Positions 1-14,900 of a stretch of DNA of 64,000 nucleotides are shown here, piece after piece. How positions within the stretch are numbered: the stretch's first letter is position 1; every line of letters begins with the position of its first letter. Below the pieces are notes generated by a model. The model had not been told where the DNA came from. It was given only the letters and a program-made list of their open reading frames with translations, and ran no database searches. Made by a program: the position numbers and the translations under genes. The stretch is taken from positions 91,204,461 through 91,268,460 of the forward strand of contig CM031857.1 of assembly GCA_018697195.1 (NCBI GenBank). Direction: 5' to 3'. The stretch is from Certhia americana (Eukaryota; Chordata; Aves; Passeriformes; Certhiidae).

Positions 1-3000
1 AATGAAGCTATGATTCTAGCAGGCAGAAGGTGGGGCAACCTTCTCGTACTACATGATGATACCACAAAAATGACAGCATGTCATACCTCTATATATGTTT
101 ACATATCTAATTATTTATACTTACTTGATACTGAGTTTCTTGAAGAACAGTGACTATAACACCTTTTTGGAGTTGTTTTTGCTACACAACGACCATTTTT
201 AAAAAGTCTTCCAATATATAGCCATAGCTATGCTACCACACATACTTGAGGTCAGACTGCAATATTATCAGAAGCAAATAACCAAAGATAAAATTGAAAA
301 ACTACCATGTGGGTGCTACTGAATGCTGGACTACTAAAGCAATTGCTACCTGTTAGTTTTCCACACCTACAGGGGAAAACCTAATTCATCAGTAAAATTG
401 GCAGTTGTCATGTTTTGATGATTTTTCAAATTAAGATCTTACTCATGTCATATAGTCTGGTCCTGAACTTACTCCCTCTAAGGCCAGACTATATTAGTTT
501 AGAGAACTACCCATAGAAATAAACAAGTATAGTACAAGTACCAAGCTCTCCCTTTATCTTGCTGATAAATTTATCAACAGTCTGGAAGACCTGGAATAAG
601 TCAAATTGACAATAGTAATAGGCAGATTTCCCATTATGACTAATTATAGTTTGCCATACTGCCTGCAGTGTAACATGAAAATTCTCTCTTATATGCAATT
701 GGGTTTGAGCACTATTTGAAGAGTCACAATACAACCCCAGTACTCCTATACTTTATCTTGAAGAAATCTTGAACTTGTAGTTCAAAAATAACTTGGCTGT
801 TCAGAATAACAGACTAATTATGTAGCATTTGAAGCTACCTAGAATTTTCCTTCATCTCCGTGCTTTTTGTGGCACTCCAGCACCAAATCTGATGTTAGGC
901 AAATTCACCTTGGTAAACACAGAGACACTTTGATAGAAGGAAGGACCCTAATTACAGATGGCTGTAAGGTTAATGAAGCTTTTATTTGGAGCTATTTGAA
1001 ACACTTTCAACATATTTCTAACTCTTACATATACAATAGTATTCAAATACAGTTCTGAAACATTCAAGGAATGTAAAATTTTAAGCTATTACCTCTGCCT
1101 ATACTGCAAAGCAATATCATGTGTTGCCATATTGTAGGGGATAAAGCCATATATTGATTCAGGTTAGAAGTCACAAACTGTATTTTACGTTTTTACCTAC
1201 TAACACATAGGTGTTGTTGATGAAATGCCACATTCAATCCTCATGCATAATGGTCAAGATCTTGAAAAATTTTCCAAAATTAGCAAGCATCAGGATTATA
1301 AATCTGACTTGATCTAAGTCTAGGTTGATGAAGGACAAGAATTTTGAACTTATAAAATGGCATAAAGGACATTCAATGGCTTTGAGTATCCACGTCAGGA
1401 GTATAAGTAAACCTACTCATGATGCATGAGAAGTTTATGACACCAGTAACCAAAAGATTTTAGAATCCCTTCTGTTTTCACTGCACTTAAGCAGTGTGAA
1501 TTCCATTAAGATTAAACATTACTTTACAATTCTTTCGATGCAGTGAGCTTTTTAATATTTACTTTTTCTCTCAAAGAACAGGTTTAAAGACTTGAAGCTG
1601 AACAATCTGAAGTACAATAAATATTTCACAACTCTATACTTTTGCAAACATCAAAAGACTTCAAGAACTTCTACAGTAATCAGTCAAATATTTACAAAAA
1701 ATAAACTTTATCAGCATTTGCTATTAGCTGTGTTTTAAAAGTTAGATATTCATACAAAACCATTATTTTACATTACAGCTATTTCCTTTGTTATATGTAG
1801 TCACAGAATAAGATTTATAACATTTTTTAAAATTCATTACAATACAAGATATTGACTGTTTAGTTAGAAGCTAGTTGCCAACTGCTAGTAAAAAAAAATA
1901 AATCTACCATGTCCAGAGCATCCATTATACAAGTAATTAAATCACAAGCTTGAGAAATCAAAATATTCAATGTTTAGTATTCAAAACAGTAAAAATGAAG
2001 CTTTATAATTTAACTCTTCAGGAATTGAAGTCAGAGAAACTCCAGTAACTAACTAATCCCCGAATCCGCAGGACACCAGAACTCCAGGACAGACTTTCAG
2101 TTTTTATCATCTTTAACAGTTCAGTGAAGATAGGGTGAATTTTAAACCAAGATATTGTTAATTCAGAGGAAATGTCTGATACAGTAAAGATGAGGAACAC
2201 TTAGATAAAACACTTTCTCAACATATAGTCAGTCATGTGTAAGTTGATCTGCAATGAACAGCCACCCTGAGTAAACATTTCATACTTGTAAAATACTAAT
2301 AAAAGCATTAATTATAGCCAGAGAACTCAAAGAAACACAGTACACCCAACACATCTAAGTCAAGCACCAGTATTTTAAGTCCAGTATGAAAAACCATCCC
2401 TTGGTCAGAAGCAAATATGGCTCAAATTGTTTTATTTTAGCAGAACTGTAGCTACTTCCCACTTTTTTATGTTATTATGAGACTTGTATCGGTATAATTA
2501 TACAACATGGGGGATGTTATTTCAAGTTTTTCGTGATCCATACACCTCCTTTTATTTTTATGTGGAGGACAAAATGTCCACGCTGCACTTCAATATACCA
2601 AAACTGTTCTGTGTCCTTCATGCAGAAAAAGAAAGGTATTTTTAAAGAAAGGTTTTTCTATCAAGTCTAGAATAGTACTGCAGGTTGAGATTAATATACT
2701 CTGACTTGCAATGATTTTGATAATAAAGGCAAAGGAGGTTAAGTAGGTTTGTCTGGGATGAGATGATAAGTGTAATCTCTACCTCCACGTGTCTGTAATT
2801 CAGTGATACAGAGAAGAGGTTTAACAACCTTTTGATGCTGCCAGTTTCTATGCAGCAGCACAAACATACATAAAAACATCAGAGAACTCACTGACTTTTA
2901 GGCTTTGATTTACTGCTGTGACTTCTTTGATGTGGGGAGGGATGGAGGCAAGTAGTTACAATACATCATCCCCTAAAAATAACTTGTGATGGGACAGTTG

Positions 3001-6000
3001 CTTTTCGCCATAAAACTCTCTCAGGGTGCTAGAATCTAAGAAAAATCACAATTTTTTCCCCCTAGACTAACATAGTCCACAACACCAACTCTTATATTTA
3101 AAAGTCTTCCTGAAGAAATGTTTCTCAGACTTCAAAGGCTGATCTGCCATTTCCCTTCCCTTTTCAATAATAAGCAAAGGAAAAAAAGAAAAAAACCTAA
3201 CCACATTCTCTCTTCAATAAAAGGAGTCTCTATACCCCACATTTTGGGAGACACAAGTAGAAGTAAGATCCCTGTATATGCTAGCAGGAAAGACCTCTAT
3301 TTAGGAAATTTAAAAAAGCATTTGTATAGCTAAGAGCATCACAGGCCCTACTGATCACTCAGAAACCAAGCTGAATATACCTGGCTTTTGGATAGCCTCT
3401 ATGAAAGGTTAGCTTAGGAAAAAAACCCAAGAAATAAACAATGCATCTTTCTCATAGGAGAATGAAACCTGAAAGATATTACTGGACAAGTATCAAAAAA
3501 CTATCGAACCAGAATCATCAAGATCATCTATTTTAATCTGCTGTATATAACAGGCTAAAGAACCTGCAAACTGAAATTGCTAGATAATCATAAAAAGCAC
3601 ATTTGCTAACCATTTTTTTTTGTTTCAAACAAATACACGTACTTAAGAAATAGAGTTACTACAACAGCGAAGAAAATATTTTTAATAGATTTTCCCTAGT
3701 GTTCTTTTTGAAAACAGTCCAATAGACAAATGTTCTTTTAAAGTTTCAGCTTTCATGCTTAATAAAGCTAATTCCCAGAAAACAGCATGCCCCCTCACGT
3801 GTCTTTTCCTGTTGGACTACAAATGCCTGTAATCAGTCCAAGTGGAAAAAAAAAAACAACCCAAACTGCAAATTTTCAGTTGCTGCAAAATTGGGTTAGG
3901 AAAAACAATGAGGACTTTTGAACTAACTTGTCATGCTATGTGGATGAAGCGTGTGGAAGAAATATGAATTAAGTATAAAGTGAAAATCCAATACTGTTAT
4001 TATACTGTAATGTATATTCCAAATATTTCTTCTTTCAAAAGTACACAACAGTTCTGTACATTGCAATCATTTGATACTATCTATAAATAAGGAAGTGTGA
4101 ATCAGATTTGACTGACTTCAAAGTTCAATGAACTGTAAAACTGTCCGTATTATGAGCAGAGGTTTAGAAGAAACAACTTCCACAAATCAGCTGGCAGCAT
4201 AAACTCACAGACAAATGCCTAGAATTCAGTGATTTTAGGAGAAGCGATTTCATGCTCTCTCTAAACCAGCTAACCTGAGTTTATTGACCACCAGGCCAAC
4301 TTCAGCCACAACCGTGTTTGTAAAAAGAACTCTAACCACTCATGATATTTATTCTATCAGGTAATTCTTTACCTTAAACCTTTAAAAATGTTGAAGGTCA
4401 CATGTTCTAAATCAAATCAGAAATCCTTGTTCTAGACTAACTTTTGTTCCCCCCAAAACGCAGTAAAATAACTAGATTCTGGAAATCCTGCTTCAATGCA
4501 CCCATACACAGAAATACAGACTCCTAATGAACGAGGCATGTTTGATTCCTGCAGAAGAACACATGACCTGTTTTGTAAAATCCACATTTCCAAATGTGTT
4601 TTGATGACATGGGGTACTCCCCAGGACATGTATCCTACAGGCAGGATCAGCTGTCCTCTAGGCATCAAACATGGGGCAGGATACCAAAAGGATAGTGCCA
4701 AAAATAAAACTTCAGGTGATAGCCCAAGGAGCATTACTACAAATGAGATAAGTAATCCTTGGCAGTGCCCTGGTTGGTGGTACAATGTCTTACAGGAGTT
4801 ATTCTTGTCCACTTCCTAATGCTTTCTTTTTTTTCCCTCCTCTAAACCTAAGAAGATACAATCCATGAGTAAGAGAGAATTCCAGGAAGGGAAAGTAATT
4901 TACTTTTGCCATCTAGAAACAGTCTTTTTAGTTTTTAGGAAGCATTCTATTAGACAATTCCTTAGAAATAAAATAATACTACATTTAATAAAGACAGAGG
5001 GAATACCAGGCATAGATCCCACCTTGAATCATTGTAAGAGGCACAGCATAAGCATAAAAGGAAAACATTTTTTCTTAAAAATAAGCAGCTTTGACTAAAA
5101 TCAAGGAAAGCAGAAAATATTTTCACATTTATTTTACTTTTTAGAATATGACCACATCTGAGGCCTTGCCACAGCAGCCATATCAGTTACCATATCAAAC
5201 AAGTACACCCCTGGAAGCAAACAGCTACTGTAGGTCTATAGTGCAGAACAAGAGTCTGAGTCTACCAGGTGATCTGTTAGTTCTTTTTCTAGTACACATT
5301 GCTCCTAAAGGGTCAATTATACATTGGACATTGAATTCAAATGGAGCAAGTATTCTGATAAGAAGAGATAATGACTTACTTTGTTTCTTAATGTAAGTTG
5401 ATTATGTGCTTATGCAAGAGGCTATCCAGTGGCAGCCAGAACGTTTTACTTCAGCTGAGCCACAGCCTCTCATCAACGGGGGGCACTGTGAGGTGGAAAT
5501 GGCCCTGGACCCACCAGCAGAACAAAAGCAACATTCACACCAGTTTGACAAGCTCTGGCACATGCAAGGAGTAAGGATATTATGCATCAAATTCATCACA
5601 AGTGAGTTAAATCTGCAGTTGTTAAGAAATTTTACCACTTTTAAGGAGATATATTATGGACTATATTCAAATAGTCAAGGACATTGGGGTTTGAGTGAGG
5701 GCTTTTTTGTGCGTGTTTTGTTGGTTTTGGTTGTTTGGGGTGTTTTTTTTCAGTGAAGATCTAACAATAAAGAAGGAAGAAAACTGAATTCAACCGCAAA
5801 CAAAACCTCCAGATGCTTTTGTGAGGACATTAGCAGGAGGCTATTAAACAGACAATGGTTTCATTTGCAATTTGGGTAAATTTTTACATTTACAGAAAGA
5901 GTAAAAGGAAAGTATAGAAGCTATGCCAAAATGTATTTGAATTTAACATAAATCCTTTCAAATTAAAGTGTTAAGTCCTACAAAAAATCCTTTCAGAAAA

Positions 6001-7038
6001 CTACACCTCCAAATGATCTTAATATGCTATAAAAACATCTCCTGGAGACAAACTGAGATTTCATTTGCTCACACACTATACACATACACAGCATCCTCTA
6101 GACTCATAGTACTGAGCTCTATTTCAAAGGTACAAACTGCCAAAACCCCCATGATTTTATTTGTATATATGAGTTGATATCCTGAGTGAAAACAAAACAA
6201 GTACTATAAAACCTGAGTACATATGTTAAATCATCTGTATTAGAATCTGTATTATCCATTCCACATACTCTATAAAAAGACCATAAAATGATGCCTCAGC
6301 TCTACATAAAACCAAAAGCGTGTCCTTGTAACAAGCAATGCTAACATTGCACTGTTAATGGATAGGGAAAACAATAAATTGCATGTTTTCACTTATTCCA
6401 CTGGAGCTACTGTGAAAAGAAAGACTTGCTAGCTCAAAAATACAAAAGTTACAATGATCTGGTGTCCCTGTAAGAACTGTAGTAATTTTCTTTGTAAGCT
6501 GCTTAGACTTCCTTAGTAGTAATTATTTTTACAAGGCACTTTCCTATAAGTCTGTAAATTTAGTATCAAAGTTAGCTGGTTTAGAAAATCTTGATTTGGG
6601 TACTTGAGAAATAACTAGTGTTTCATCAAGACCAACAAAAAAAACCCCATATGTCACTATAAGAGCATTGTGTCCAACTGATGAAGCTGTCTTCAGCTCT
6701 TCCGAGAGCACAGAGGTCACAATCCCATTTTCTACTTTGCCTTATTGCAGAAAAAAACCCTGCAGTATCACCCTGTCAGAGAGCTGTTCTGCATTTGCTC
6801 AGGGAACTGAAACATGATGAACTTTAGAAAGCACTCTTAGAGTGTGTGTGCAAAGGGAAGTGAGCTAGACCATGGATACGGGAAGGACAAGGCATCATAA
6901 AGCAACTTTTGCAGTAAAACCACTATCATCTAACAAATACCCGTGCTCTCCAATTAATGCTTAAGCAAGTAATTCTCCCTCTCCTTGCTGCTATATGCAG
7001 CTGACCATTTTAAAGGTCTCCATACTTGAATACGAGCA
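1..7038. other. Intron sequence, nothing recognised
   Basis: AT-rich unique-looking DNA. The open frames at 4,432-4,812 (both strands) and 5,406-5,756 are no longer than chance allows, and none resembles a known protein. Confidence 0.6.
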
Positions 7039-7315
7039 GAATCACAGAACCATTGAATATGCTGAGTTGGAAAGAATCCATCAGTCCAACTCCTGGCCCT
7101 GGTCAGGTCACCCCAAGAGTCATACCCTGAGTGCATTGTCCAAACACTTCTTGAACTCTGTCAGGTTTGATGCTGTGACCACTTCCCTGGGGAACCTGTT
7201 CCAGTGCCCAACCACCTTCTGGGTAAAAAAAAGCTTTTCCTGATATCCAACCTAAACCTCCCTAGACTCATCTTCATACTGTTTCCTCGACTCCTGTCAC
7301 TGGTCATGAGAGTGA
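7039..7315 (-). mobile_element. CR1 LINE 3' end fragment
   Basis: The plus strand begins AGAATCACAGAACCATTGAA, followed by GAGTTGGAAAGAATCC, GTCCAACTCCTGGCCCTG, CTTGAACTCTGTCAGG, ACTTCCCTGGGGAACCTGTT and CCAACCTAAACCTCCC. This is the reverse complement of the well-known avian CR1 3' region, so the element is inserted leftward. It is 5'-truncated and shows moderate divergence. Short open frames here (for example 6,995-7,243) are fragments of it, not host genes. Confidence 0.9.
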
Positions 7316-8589
7316 AAATCAGATTTAATACCCAGCAATAATATTCAAATTCACTCTTTGGAGTAAAGAGAACAAATACTTTGACGGTTGGTTTTTAACA
7401 CTAAAAGTATTTAAATCTCATAATACAGTAACACAGAACACGTCTAAAAGAAGACTCAGATCTAGATTTAGAGATGGCATATGAATTTTAATAGTGTCAA
7501 CACTGTGGTGCAACTTGCTTTTGGTTACCCATTGTACAGAATGTGCATTTCTTCACCTGTTTATGGTTCCGTGGTGTGAAATATTCATTTTTATGCTTCT
7601 CCCAATCAGTATAAGGTAATTCCACTAATTCTTAGACACTGTTGTTATTTCAGTGTTGGAGAGAGAGCAATAAAAAGCCAGATTTCTTACAATGTAGATA
7701 CCAAAAGAGGAAGAAACAGCATACTGGCTTTGTTCTTAGTGTTGTGTAGTCATCTGCCTACTCCGAATGGTTCCATTTTAATTTTACATATTTACTTGCA
7801 GTAATTTAAATATTGTTTATAAATTTGTCATGCTTTTTTTATAAGCCAGCAGAGATATGAAACTGGACACATGGAAAAGGATTTTCCTCAAATGTGATGC
7901 AATGTTAGCTGGAATCCTTATAAGTAAAACACAACCAAATTCCATCTCTTAAAATTTGGTTTCAGCTTTGTTTCCCTTTTAATCCCTCACCTCAGTAACA
8001 ATATGCTCATTGATGTCCCCACTGTGAAAGTCTAGGCACTTCTAAATATTATAAAGCTTAATACAGCATTAGATTTAGCAAATATTCAATAGTTAGGAAT
8101 ACTCTCATGACAAAAACATGATTTTGTCTTGATGTCTGACGAGGTACAAGCTTGGTATACCTCAAGTACATCCGAGAGAGGAAGGGACACCAAAGGCCAC
8201 ACCATGACCCTTGCAAGCCCTCCAAGAAGTAACTACACTTCATTTTTCATTCTTATTCACAATGGGATTTGCTAAGCAAATTAAACTGAAGACTGTCTGG
8301 TAAAACAGGTGAAGAGCCAGCTAGCAGAGGGGTATATACTGAAAGAGCAAGACTTACTTAATAGGGACAAAAATAATTTGAATATCCCTGGAAAGAAACC
8401 TAAAGCTTGTAAAACCTTTGCTATCTGTAAAGACATTGAACTCCATAATGCTCTCTTGTACTTACAATATAAAATGAAAACAATTCTAGATTACAGGAGC
8501 TGTTAAAACAAGAAAAATTAAAAAAGGGAAGGAGCGTGGAAGAAGTCATGTATAGGCCAAAGGACTGCAGAAAACAAGTAACATACTAA
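7316..8589. other. Intron sequence, nothing recognised
   Basis: AT-rich unique-looking DNA between the CR1 fragment and the GC-rich island. No exon or RNA gene was recognised. Confidence 0.6.
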
Positions 8590-8960
8590 GACAGTGGCCA
8601 AAGGAGGCTGGATAAGAGGAAAAACCCACCTTGGGAGTAAGCTCCAGGCACGGGGCACGAAGGGGGCTACCAGCCATGGCTGTGCTGGGCCGGCCCCTCA
8701 GGGCCCCCGCAAGGCCCGGCCTGGGAGGGCCCAGCAGGAGCACCAGAGCCAAGGCAGGGCTGGGCTGGAAACGCGGGGCAGGAGAGCCCGGTCACTGCCA
8801 GGCCCTGCAGGGAGGGTCCCCAGAGCCTGGGCAGCACCCGGAGAGAGCAGGCTGTGCCCGTAAAACCAGAGGTGCAGGCAGATAAAGCTGCAGTGGTTTG
8901 CTCCAAAATGGCTGCAGAGACGCCGCTGCAAGGCCGAGAAGCGAGCAGACCAACAATGCC
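8590..8960. other. Isolated GC-rich, CpG-containing island inside intron 1
   Basis: About 370 bases are clearly GC-rich with several CpGs (for example GGGCCGGCCCCTCAGGGCCC and ACGCGGGGCAGG), set in AT-rich intron. Open frames exist in several phases on both strands, as expected from few stop codons; none resembles a known protein. GC-richer sequence tails on to about 9.6 kb, with an AATAAA near 9,504. It may be an alternative promoter, an enhancer or part of an old repeat. The sequence does not decide between these. Confidence 0.45.
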
Positions 8961-11900
8961 AGCTCTAACCTCAAATGGGACCATGCACACACCCGCTAAG
9001 CATTCATGTTCCACTGACAGAAATTTTTGAAGTGTATGCATGCAGCTGAAAGAGTTTGATTCCTGATACTCAATTTCCTTACGTTAAACATATTTTTCCA
9101 AACAACTAATGTTAAAAGCCTAGCAAAACCAGCAAGTTCACTTCTGCCATACCCACACGGGTGCCACCCTGTTTAACAGGGCACGTGCTCCTAAAATCCA
9201 GCCTGACAGACAAAATGGAATACCCCTGAAGTTTCAAGTGCCTGAAGCCACCACAGTGGCCACTGCTGTACAGTGTCAGAACACCATAACTTGGCAGAGT
9301 CTGCTGAAACCCTGGCCTTGACCCCACTTACAGGGGATCTAATCCTTGTTTGGCAGCCCCAAGCACGTGAAGAACTTGGTCACCATTGCCTCGAACATGT
9401 GACAGTTGCCAGTGTACAGGCACATTCATTTCATAAAGTCTCTCTCAGGGAAAATAAAAGACATGGAAAAATTGCATCTTCAGTCCAAAACTGCTGGCAC
9501 ACAATAAAACTCCTCCGTGACAGCTGAGCCACCGCAGTGACCTCTCTGTAGCTAGTGGCCACATGGCACTGCCATCACCACCAAAAGGGTTCAGCAACAC
9601 AAATCAAGCTGCTTATTCCATACCTTGTAAGATTAAGATTAGTATCAGCTAAGAAAGCTTCTTCGCCACATCACCTTACGATGCTGTGAAAGCAAACAAG
9701 GAATTTCTAAAAAAGAGTATAGCACTGAAGAGAGAATGAATTTCAAACTTTCCTATTTCCATGCCTATAAATAAAGTCATCTACCTGAAAAGATCTCATC
9801 CAGTGAAGCACAAAAAAAGTCCCAGTGAGACAACCTGTACAAAAAATACTGATTTGCACTGGGGATGCAGTCCTGTAGAACAATCGTTACAACAACCTCT
9901 TGCTGCTGAAAGACACAAGTGTCTTGACCTTTGATATTCTCATCTTCTGAAGGCAGGTATTTTCCCATATCTAATTCCTGGTATGAATTCATCTCTGGAA
10001 CCATATTTGCTCTAAATTATGCATTCTGTTAGAACAGAGTTACACAGAGTTACACAGGATATACAAAACACCATCTAGTCCCTTACTGATACCTTATTAA
10101 CCTCCTAATCTATTAGTGTTTTCAGTTCTATGCTTTTTTAATACTGTGGATCAGTTCACACTACTGAATCAGTTAAACTATCAGCACTGTAAAAGAGAAC
10201 TGTAGCCCCCTCTCAGCTGAAAAAGACAGTATTTGAAAAAGACAGTGCCAACACTAGTTGTTGCACTGATTTAGCCATTTTTTTTATTTCCAATGGTAAA
10301 ACTGGGGAAAAGTCAGCAACTACTATACTTGGGAAGTCCTTTCCTTTAAGGAAAATCACAGTTAAATCAACTGATAACTGTACAATTTGGTTTGTATTTT
10401 TAAAACCATACATTTAATCTGTATTCACAGCCTTCTAAAACTTCTTTACACTATTCTTCAACTACCTTTTTTTTTTGTACTGGTACTCAAACTTCCATAA
10501 GCTAATGAACTCCCTCGATTAAGGCCTGAAAGTGGTCTGGAATTGTGTGTTACTTTGCAGTACTATGCATCTAACTGTGGATAGCATCTTTAACCATATT
10601 GCAAATATCTTGTATCTCTCTCCCATTTTATACAGAGCCAACATATGGCCAGCTTTCTGATTTGATCTCTTCAACATTAGCTAAGCAGTTCCAGTGTCTC
10701 TGAAATGATCATGCACCAGAAGATCTAAGATCATGCTGGTTCTTTTGAAATGCCTCCAAAAATGCTATTCCTCTTTTATTGCTAGCTTGACATTATTGGT
10801 TCGTGCCATTTCCTTTAAAAATGAGTGGCTCTAATGCTATTGATTTAAGAAGTTGCACTCCAGGGAGCTCACATTAAATTCAGTCAAATGATGTAATGTA
10901 TTGGATTGTCCCATCATTTTAGTACAAAAATTCTCTAGGTTATAGAACAAGGCTAGGCTAAGAAAAGAAATCACCTTGGCAATTCCTTGGGATTAGTAAA
11001 TAAATGAGAAGGCCCATACTTTTCCTTCAAGTTACAGCAAGAGATAAAATCAATACACATCAAATCTATTACTTTAATTATTTTTTCCCATTCTCCTGTC
11101 AATATGTCAATAAAAGAGCAGCTCTAATTACAACAATTATTTCCAGTGATGCCAATCAGATCAAATCAAAGTTATGTGAGGCTCTTTTAAAGAGATTATT
11201 ACTACTTTTCCCAATTTAAAAAAAATTGAAAACTTTACCCAAAATTGAAAAATCAATTAGCAGATGTCTATTTTGCAACATTTTAAAACTCACATCCTCT
11301 CCAGACACTTGCTTTGTTCCAGCTCTCTAAAAATGTTCAGCTTTTTCTTTAAACATCCCTAGAATAACATTCAATACAAATATGCCAGGATTACAGGTCA
11401 GCACTTGTCTTGTGGGCCATATACAATAACAAAGATGCTTTCATACACAAGCTGTTGCTGCTTTTTCCTTTCAGAAAAATAGAACAAAAAAAAGCGCTCT
11501 AAGGTGTTTCAGTTTGCTCAGAATTACACCAATACAAGGTAATTCTTTATGTGTGTTTTCTACAATCATTTAAACACCAATTCTGAGCTTTAGAAATTAC
11601 TGTGAGAGTGGCAAACACCTGGTACCTTGTTTTAATCCTAGGAAAAAGCTCACCAATTTCACCATCACTTAGCCCTGCCAAAGTGAGCTTTCCTGTATTT
11701 CTCCCACTCCCAGACAGAGCCAAGTACCAACACTGCATGTCAGTTTCTGGCATTTAAAACAAAAATTAACTTGTCCAGCTCAGCCTATAACAAATGTTGC
11801 CTTCAATATAAAACCAAACAATCAACTGAAGAAAAATGAGAAGTCAAAACAAAACAGGAAAAGAACTACACATGCTGAGCAAGTAAACCTCAGAGCAAGA

Positions 11901-14900
11901 TCTAAAGGTTTTCCGAGCTCAGGCTCTAGAGAATTCAAGTGGATCAATTTCCAAGGTCAGAAGACCTTCTATATCCAACTTTCAAGCATAAACAGAAATC
12001 CAACAGAAAAAGGCAAAGGATGTAAGGTTGTCTGGTCTCAGATTTCTACAAAAACACTGCTAACCTTGTAAATTCAGAAGGGTGATGGATTTTGCCAAAC
12101 TACGTCCTATGCTGTCTGGTAAATCCTATCTGCTCAATTTGTCTATTTCTAAGTAAAGATTTGAAGGTCCTGAACACATTAGGCACAACGAACATTTGAA
12201 GCTGACAAAATGTGGGTTATATTCTTCATGACTCATTGAGAATAAACACTTACCATACCATAGGTGGAAGGGCACGTTAGGTCATGCTTCCTTAAGTCCT
12301 TGCATTTGGCTTGTTACTATAACCCAGAAAAGAGCAACAGCAAAGAAAAGCTCAAGGCACAAAAAGAATCAAGCACAGAAAAAATGTTTGTCTTCCACTT
12401 ATCAGCATCATGTCCAACTTCTATTAGGAATCTATATACTACTAGACAAAATTAAATCTGATACTGAAAATTGTTCAATGTTCTTCATTGAAAATTACTG
12501 TAAAGCCAGTCAATGAAACAGTATTAATTCTCATTCCTCACTCGCCCAGAAGTCATCAGAATGACTTACCTATGTAACACCACTTCCACAAATCAAATCT
12601 GCAGAGGCAACTTTCCACTGCACATCAAAGGCATAAAACAAGCTGCATAACTGATACATTTTTCATACCACATCTAAGTTAATAAGCTAAACAGACAAAA
12701 ATCAAGCAATTTTAGGATAAACAGTGACTTGACGACCACTTTATCACCACCAAAACCTTCCTTTTATGTAGGACACTTACCAATCAGCAAAAATACTTCA
12801 CTCTTGAAGTCAGGTATTTAAGGCCTTCAGAAATCTTACACATCTCAATTTGTTTACATGAAATAAGCAATTACCACATCAACCTCCCCCAATCATTACT
12901 TCTTTTTACATAACACGTGATTACTCCTAACTGTAACAATCTTCATTAAAACATGGCATAAACTAGTAAAGAAATTTAGAAAATCCTGCAAGATTCTCTC
13001 AATGTGACTAACCCTATCAATACTGATGTAAAACAATCTGCATCTCAGATTCTTCTTGCTATATACATGAATCAATTCCTCCCTTAACAGTTAAACTACT
13101 AACTCTGAAGCAGTAAAGAAGATATAGCCCATAACCAAAAATTTTTACACTGTAGTAAATGACTTTCATACATTTGTGATGATACTATAGAAAAAAGTGG
13201 TTTTTTCTGAGAAGTTTTGCTACCATCCCCTGCATTACCAATTACTCACAATACTGTAGCTTGCCTTATTAGTCCAAAAGGCACAAGACTCTGTCCTATT
13301 TCAAGATATGTGCAGTGTTATTTTATTGTGTATAGAGCATTTTCCTAAATATTGCTCCATTTAGAAAACTAAAAGAAGTTTCTACCCCTTCACTCTATGT
13401 TAACACAAACAAAATAAAAATGTTTTGTTACAGGACTATGCTGGCTTTTTTCTTCTTGGGAAAGTAAAGTACTTGGAATTTCAAACTTCAGTTTCTGTGT
13501 TCTGCTAATAAGATTAGAAATTAACAATGCACCAACTGTTACAGAAAATAAGACTTACTTCCTGGAACAAACAAGATATCTACTAATATTCACTAATATT
13601 AAAGCCTCAAAAAAAACCTGCAAAAAGAGAAAAAGCAATCTAGCAATCTGCAAATAGCAAATACTGCTGGCTTTACTCTAGGCATCACAAACGAAATCTT
13701 GAATCAGATTATCACATTAAATAGAGTGCTGAACAATGTCAAGTTTAAAAAAAAAAATCATGGGTCGAGTTTCCTATACAGGAAAATTTATTCTTAACTG
13801 TATTCAAAATAACATTATCTAAACAACTATTCCCACTATGGTGGGAATGATACAGAATTATTCTATAAGAAAATGCTTGTATTAATTAAAATGGTTCCTC
13901 TTCCATCAAGGAAAAGAAAGCCATAAAGCATAACCTGTTAAGTCACCCAGACATAACACAGCAAGCAGCATCCTCTTATGCAACGTGTCTCTTGCTCCAT
14001 CTTTAATATAGTTTAAATTGCCACAACCTGGATACATGGAAGAGAAAATAAAGCAAACATTACAATCTAACAGAAAAAGAGTTTCTTTTGTAAGACATAT
14101 GAAAAGATCTTTAAACGTGTCTTGTAGTTCCATCTCTAAGATGTGTTCTCTCAAGGCTGCTGTACATGAGAACTCTTCTTCCCTAAAATGTATCAACATT
14201 TTAATATCCTTCTCTGCTGTTTCACTGTTTATATTACCCATCTCAGCTATGAAAAATTGCTTTCTATTGTCTTCCTCCTGTGAAAGCATTTTTCTGCATT
14301 CATACTGACAAAAGACTTACATTGAAAAATCAAGTCACACTGTGCTCTCAAAACTAAGCCAGCTCATCCTGTTCTTTGCTGACATGCAATTGTATCAAAA
14401 GAACAAAAAAATCTGGTCATAAACTCACCTTACCTTGAGAATCTTCCTACTTGAGATCAGTGTGAGTCAACACAAAAGTAGCTTTAAGGCTACTCTTTAT
14501 TAAAGAGTAAAAGAACCATGAGCTAGGTCCAAGATCAATCCAACAGCCAGACCACAGTCCCCCCAAAATGATTAAGAATGTTACACAGGCTGGTGTGTAG
14601 GGGAATGCGTGTGTGTAAGGAGGGTTTCATTTCCACAAACAGAGATTCTCAGCTCTGTTATCTCTTCCTTTGAGCCAGAACAAAATAAATACGTAAATTT
14701 GAAATACGGAAATACATTATGTGGCACTGGGTTAATGTTGGACTTCACTATCTTAGATGTCATTTCCACCTAAACCATTGTATGATTCCATTGCCCTGCA
14801 CTGCACTACAGGGAACCAAATAAAATTCAGAGTAGAACAACGAATCTGCTTTTTTGTGGGGAAGTGCCAGACAATGAAAGCATGGAAGCTGCGATGTGTC

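Noticed and set aside
4432..4819. Overlapping open frames on both strands (126 and 107 codons)
   Set aside because: A few frames of this length are expected by chance in 64 kb of six-frame sequence, and neither resembles a known protein.
13906..14289. Minus-strand open frame of 127 codons with a charged, helical-looking first half
   Set aside because: It looked protein-like at first, but it has no recognisable family, no clear splice signals and a low-quality second half. It is probably chance.
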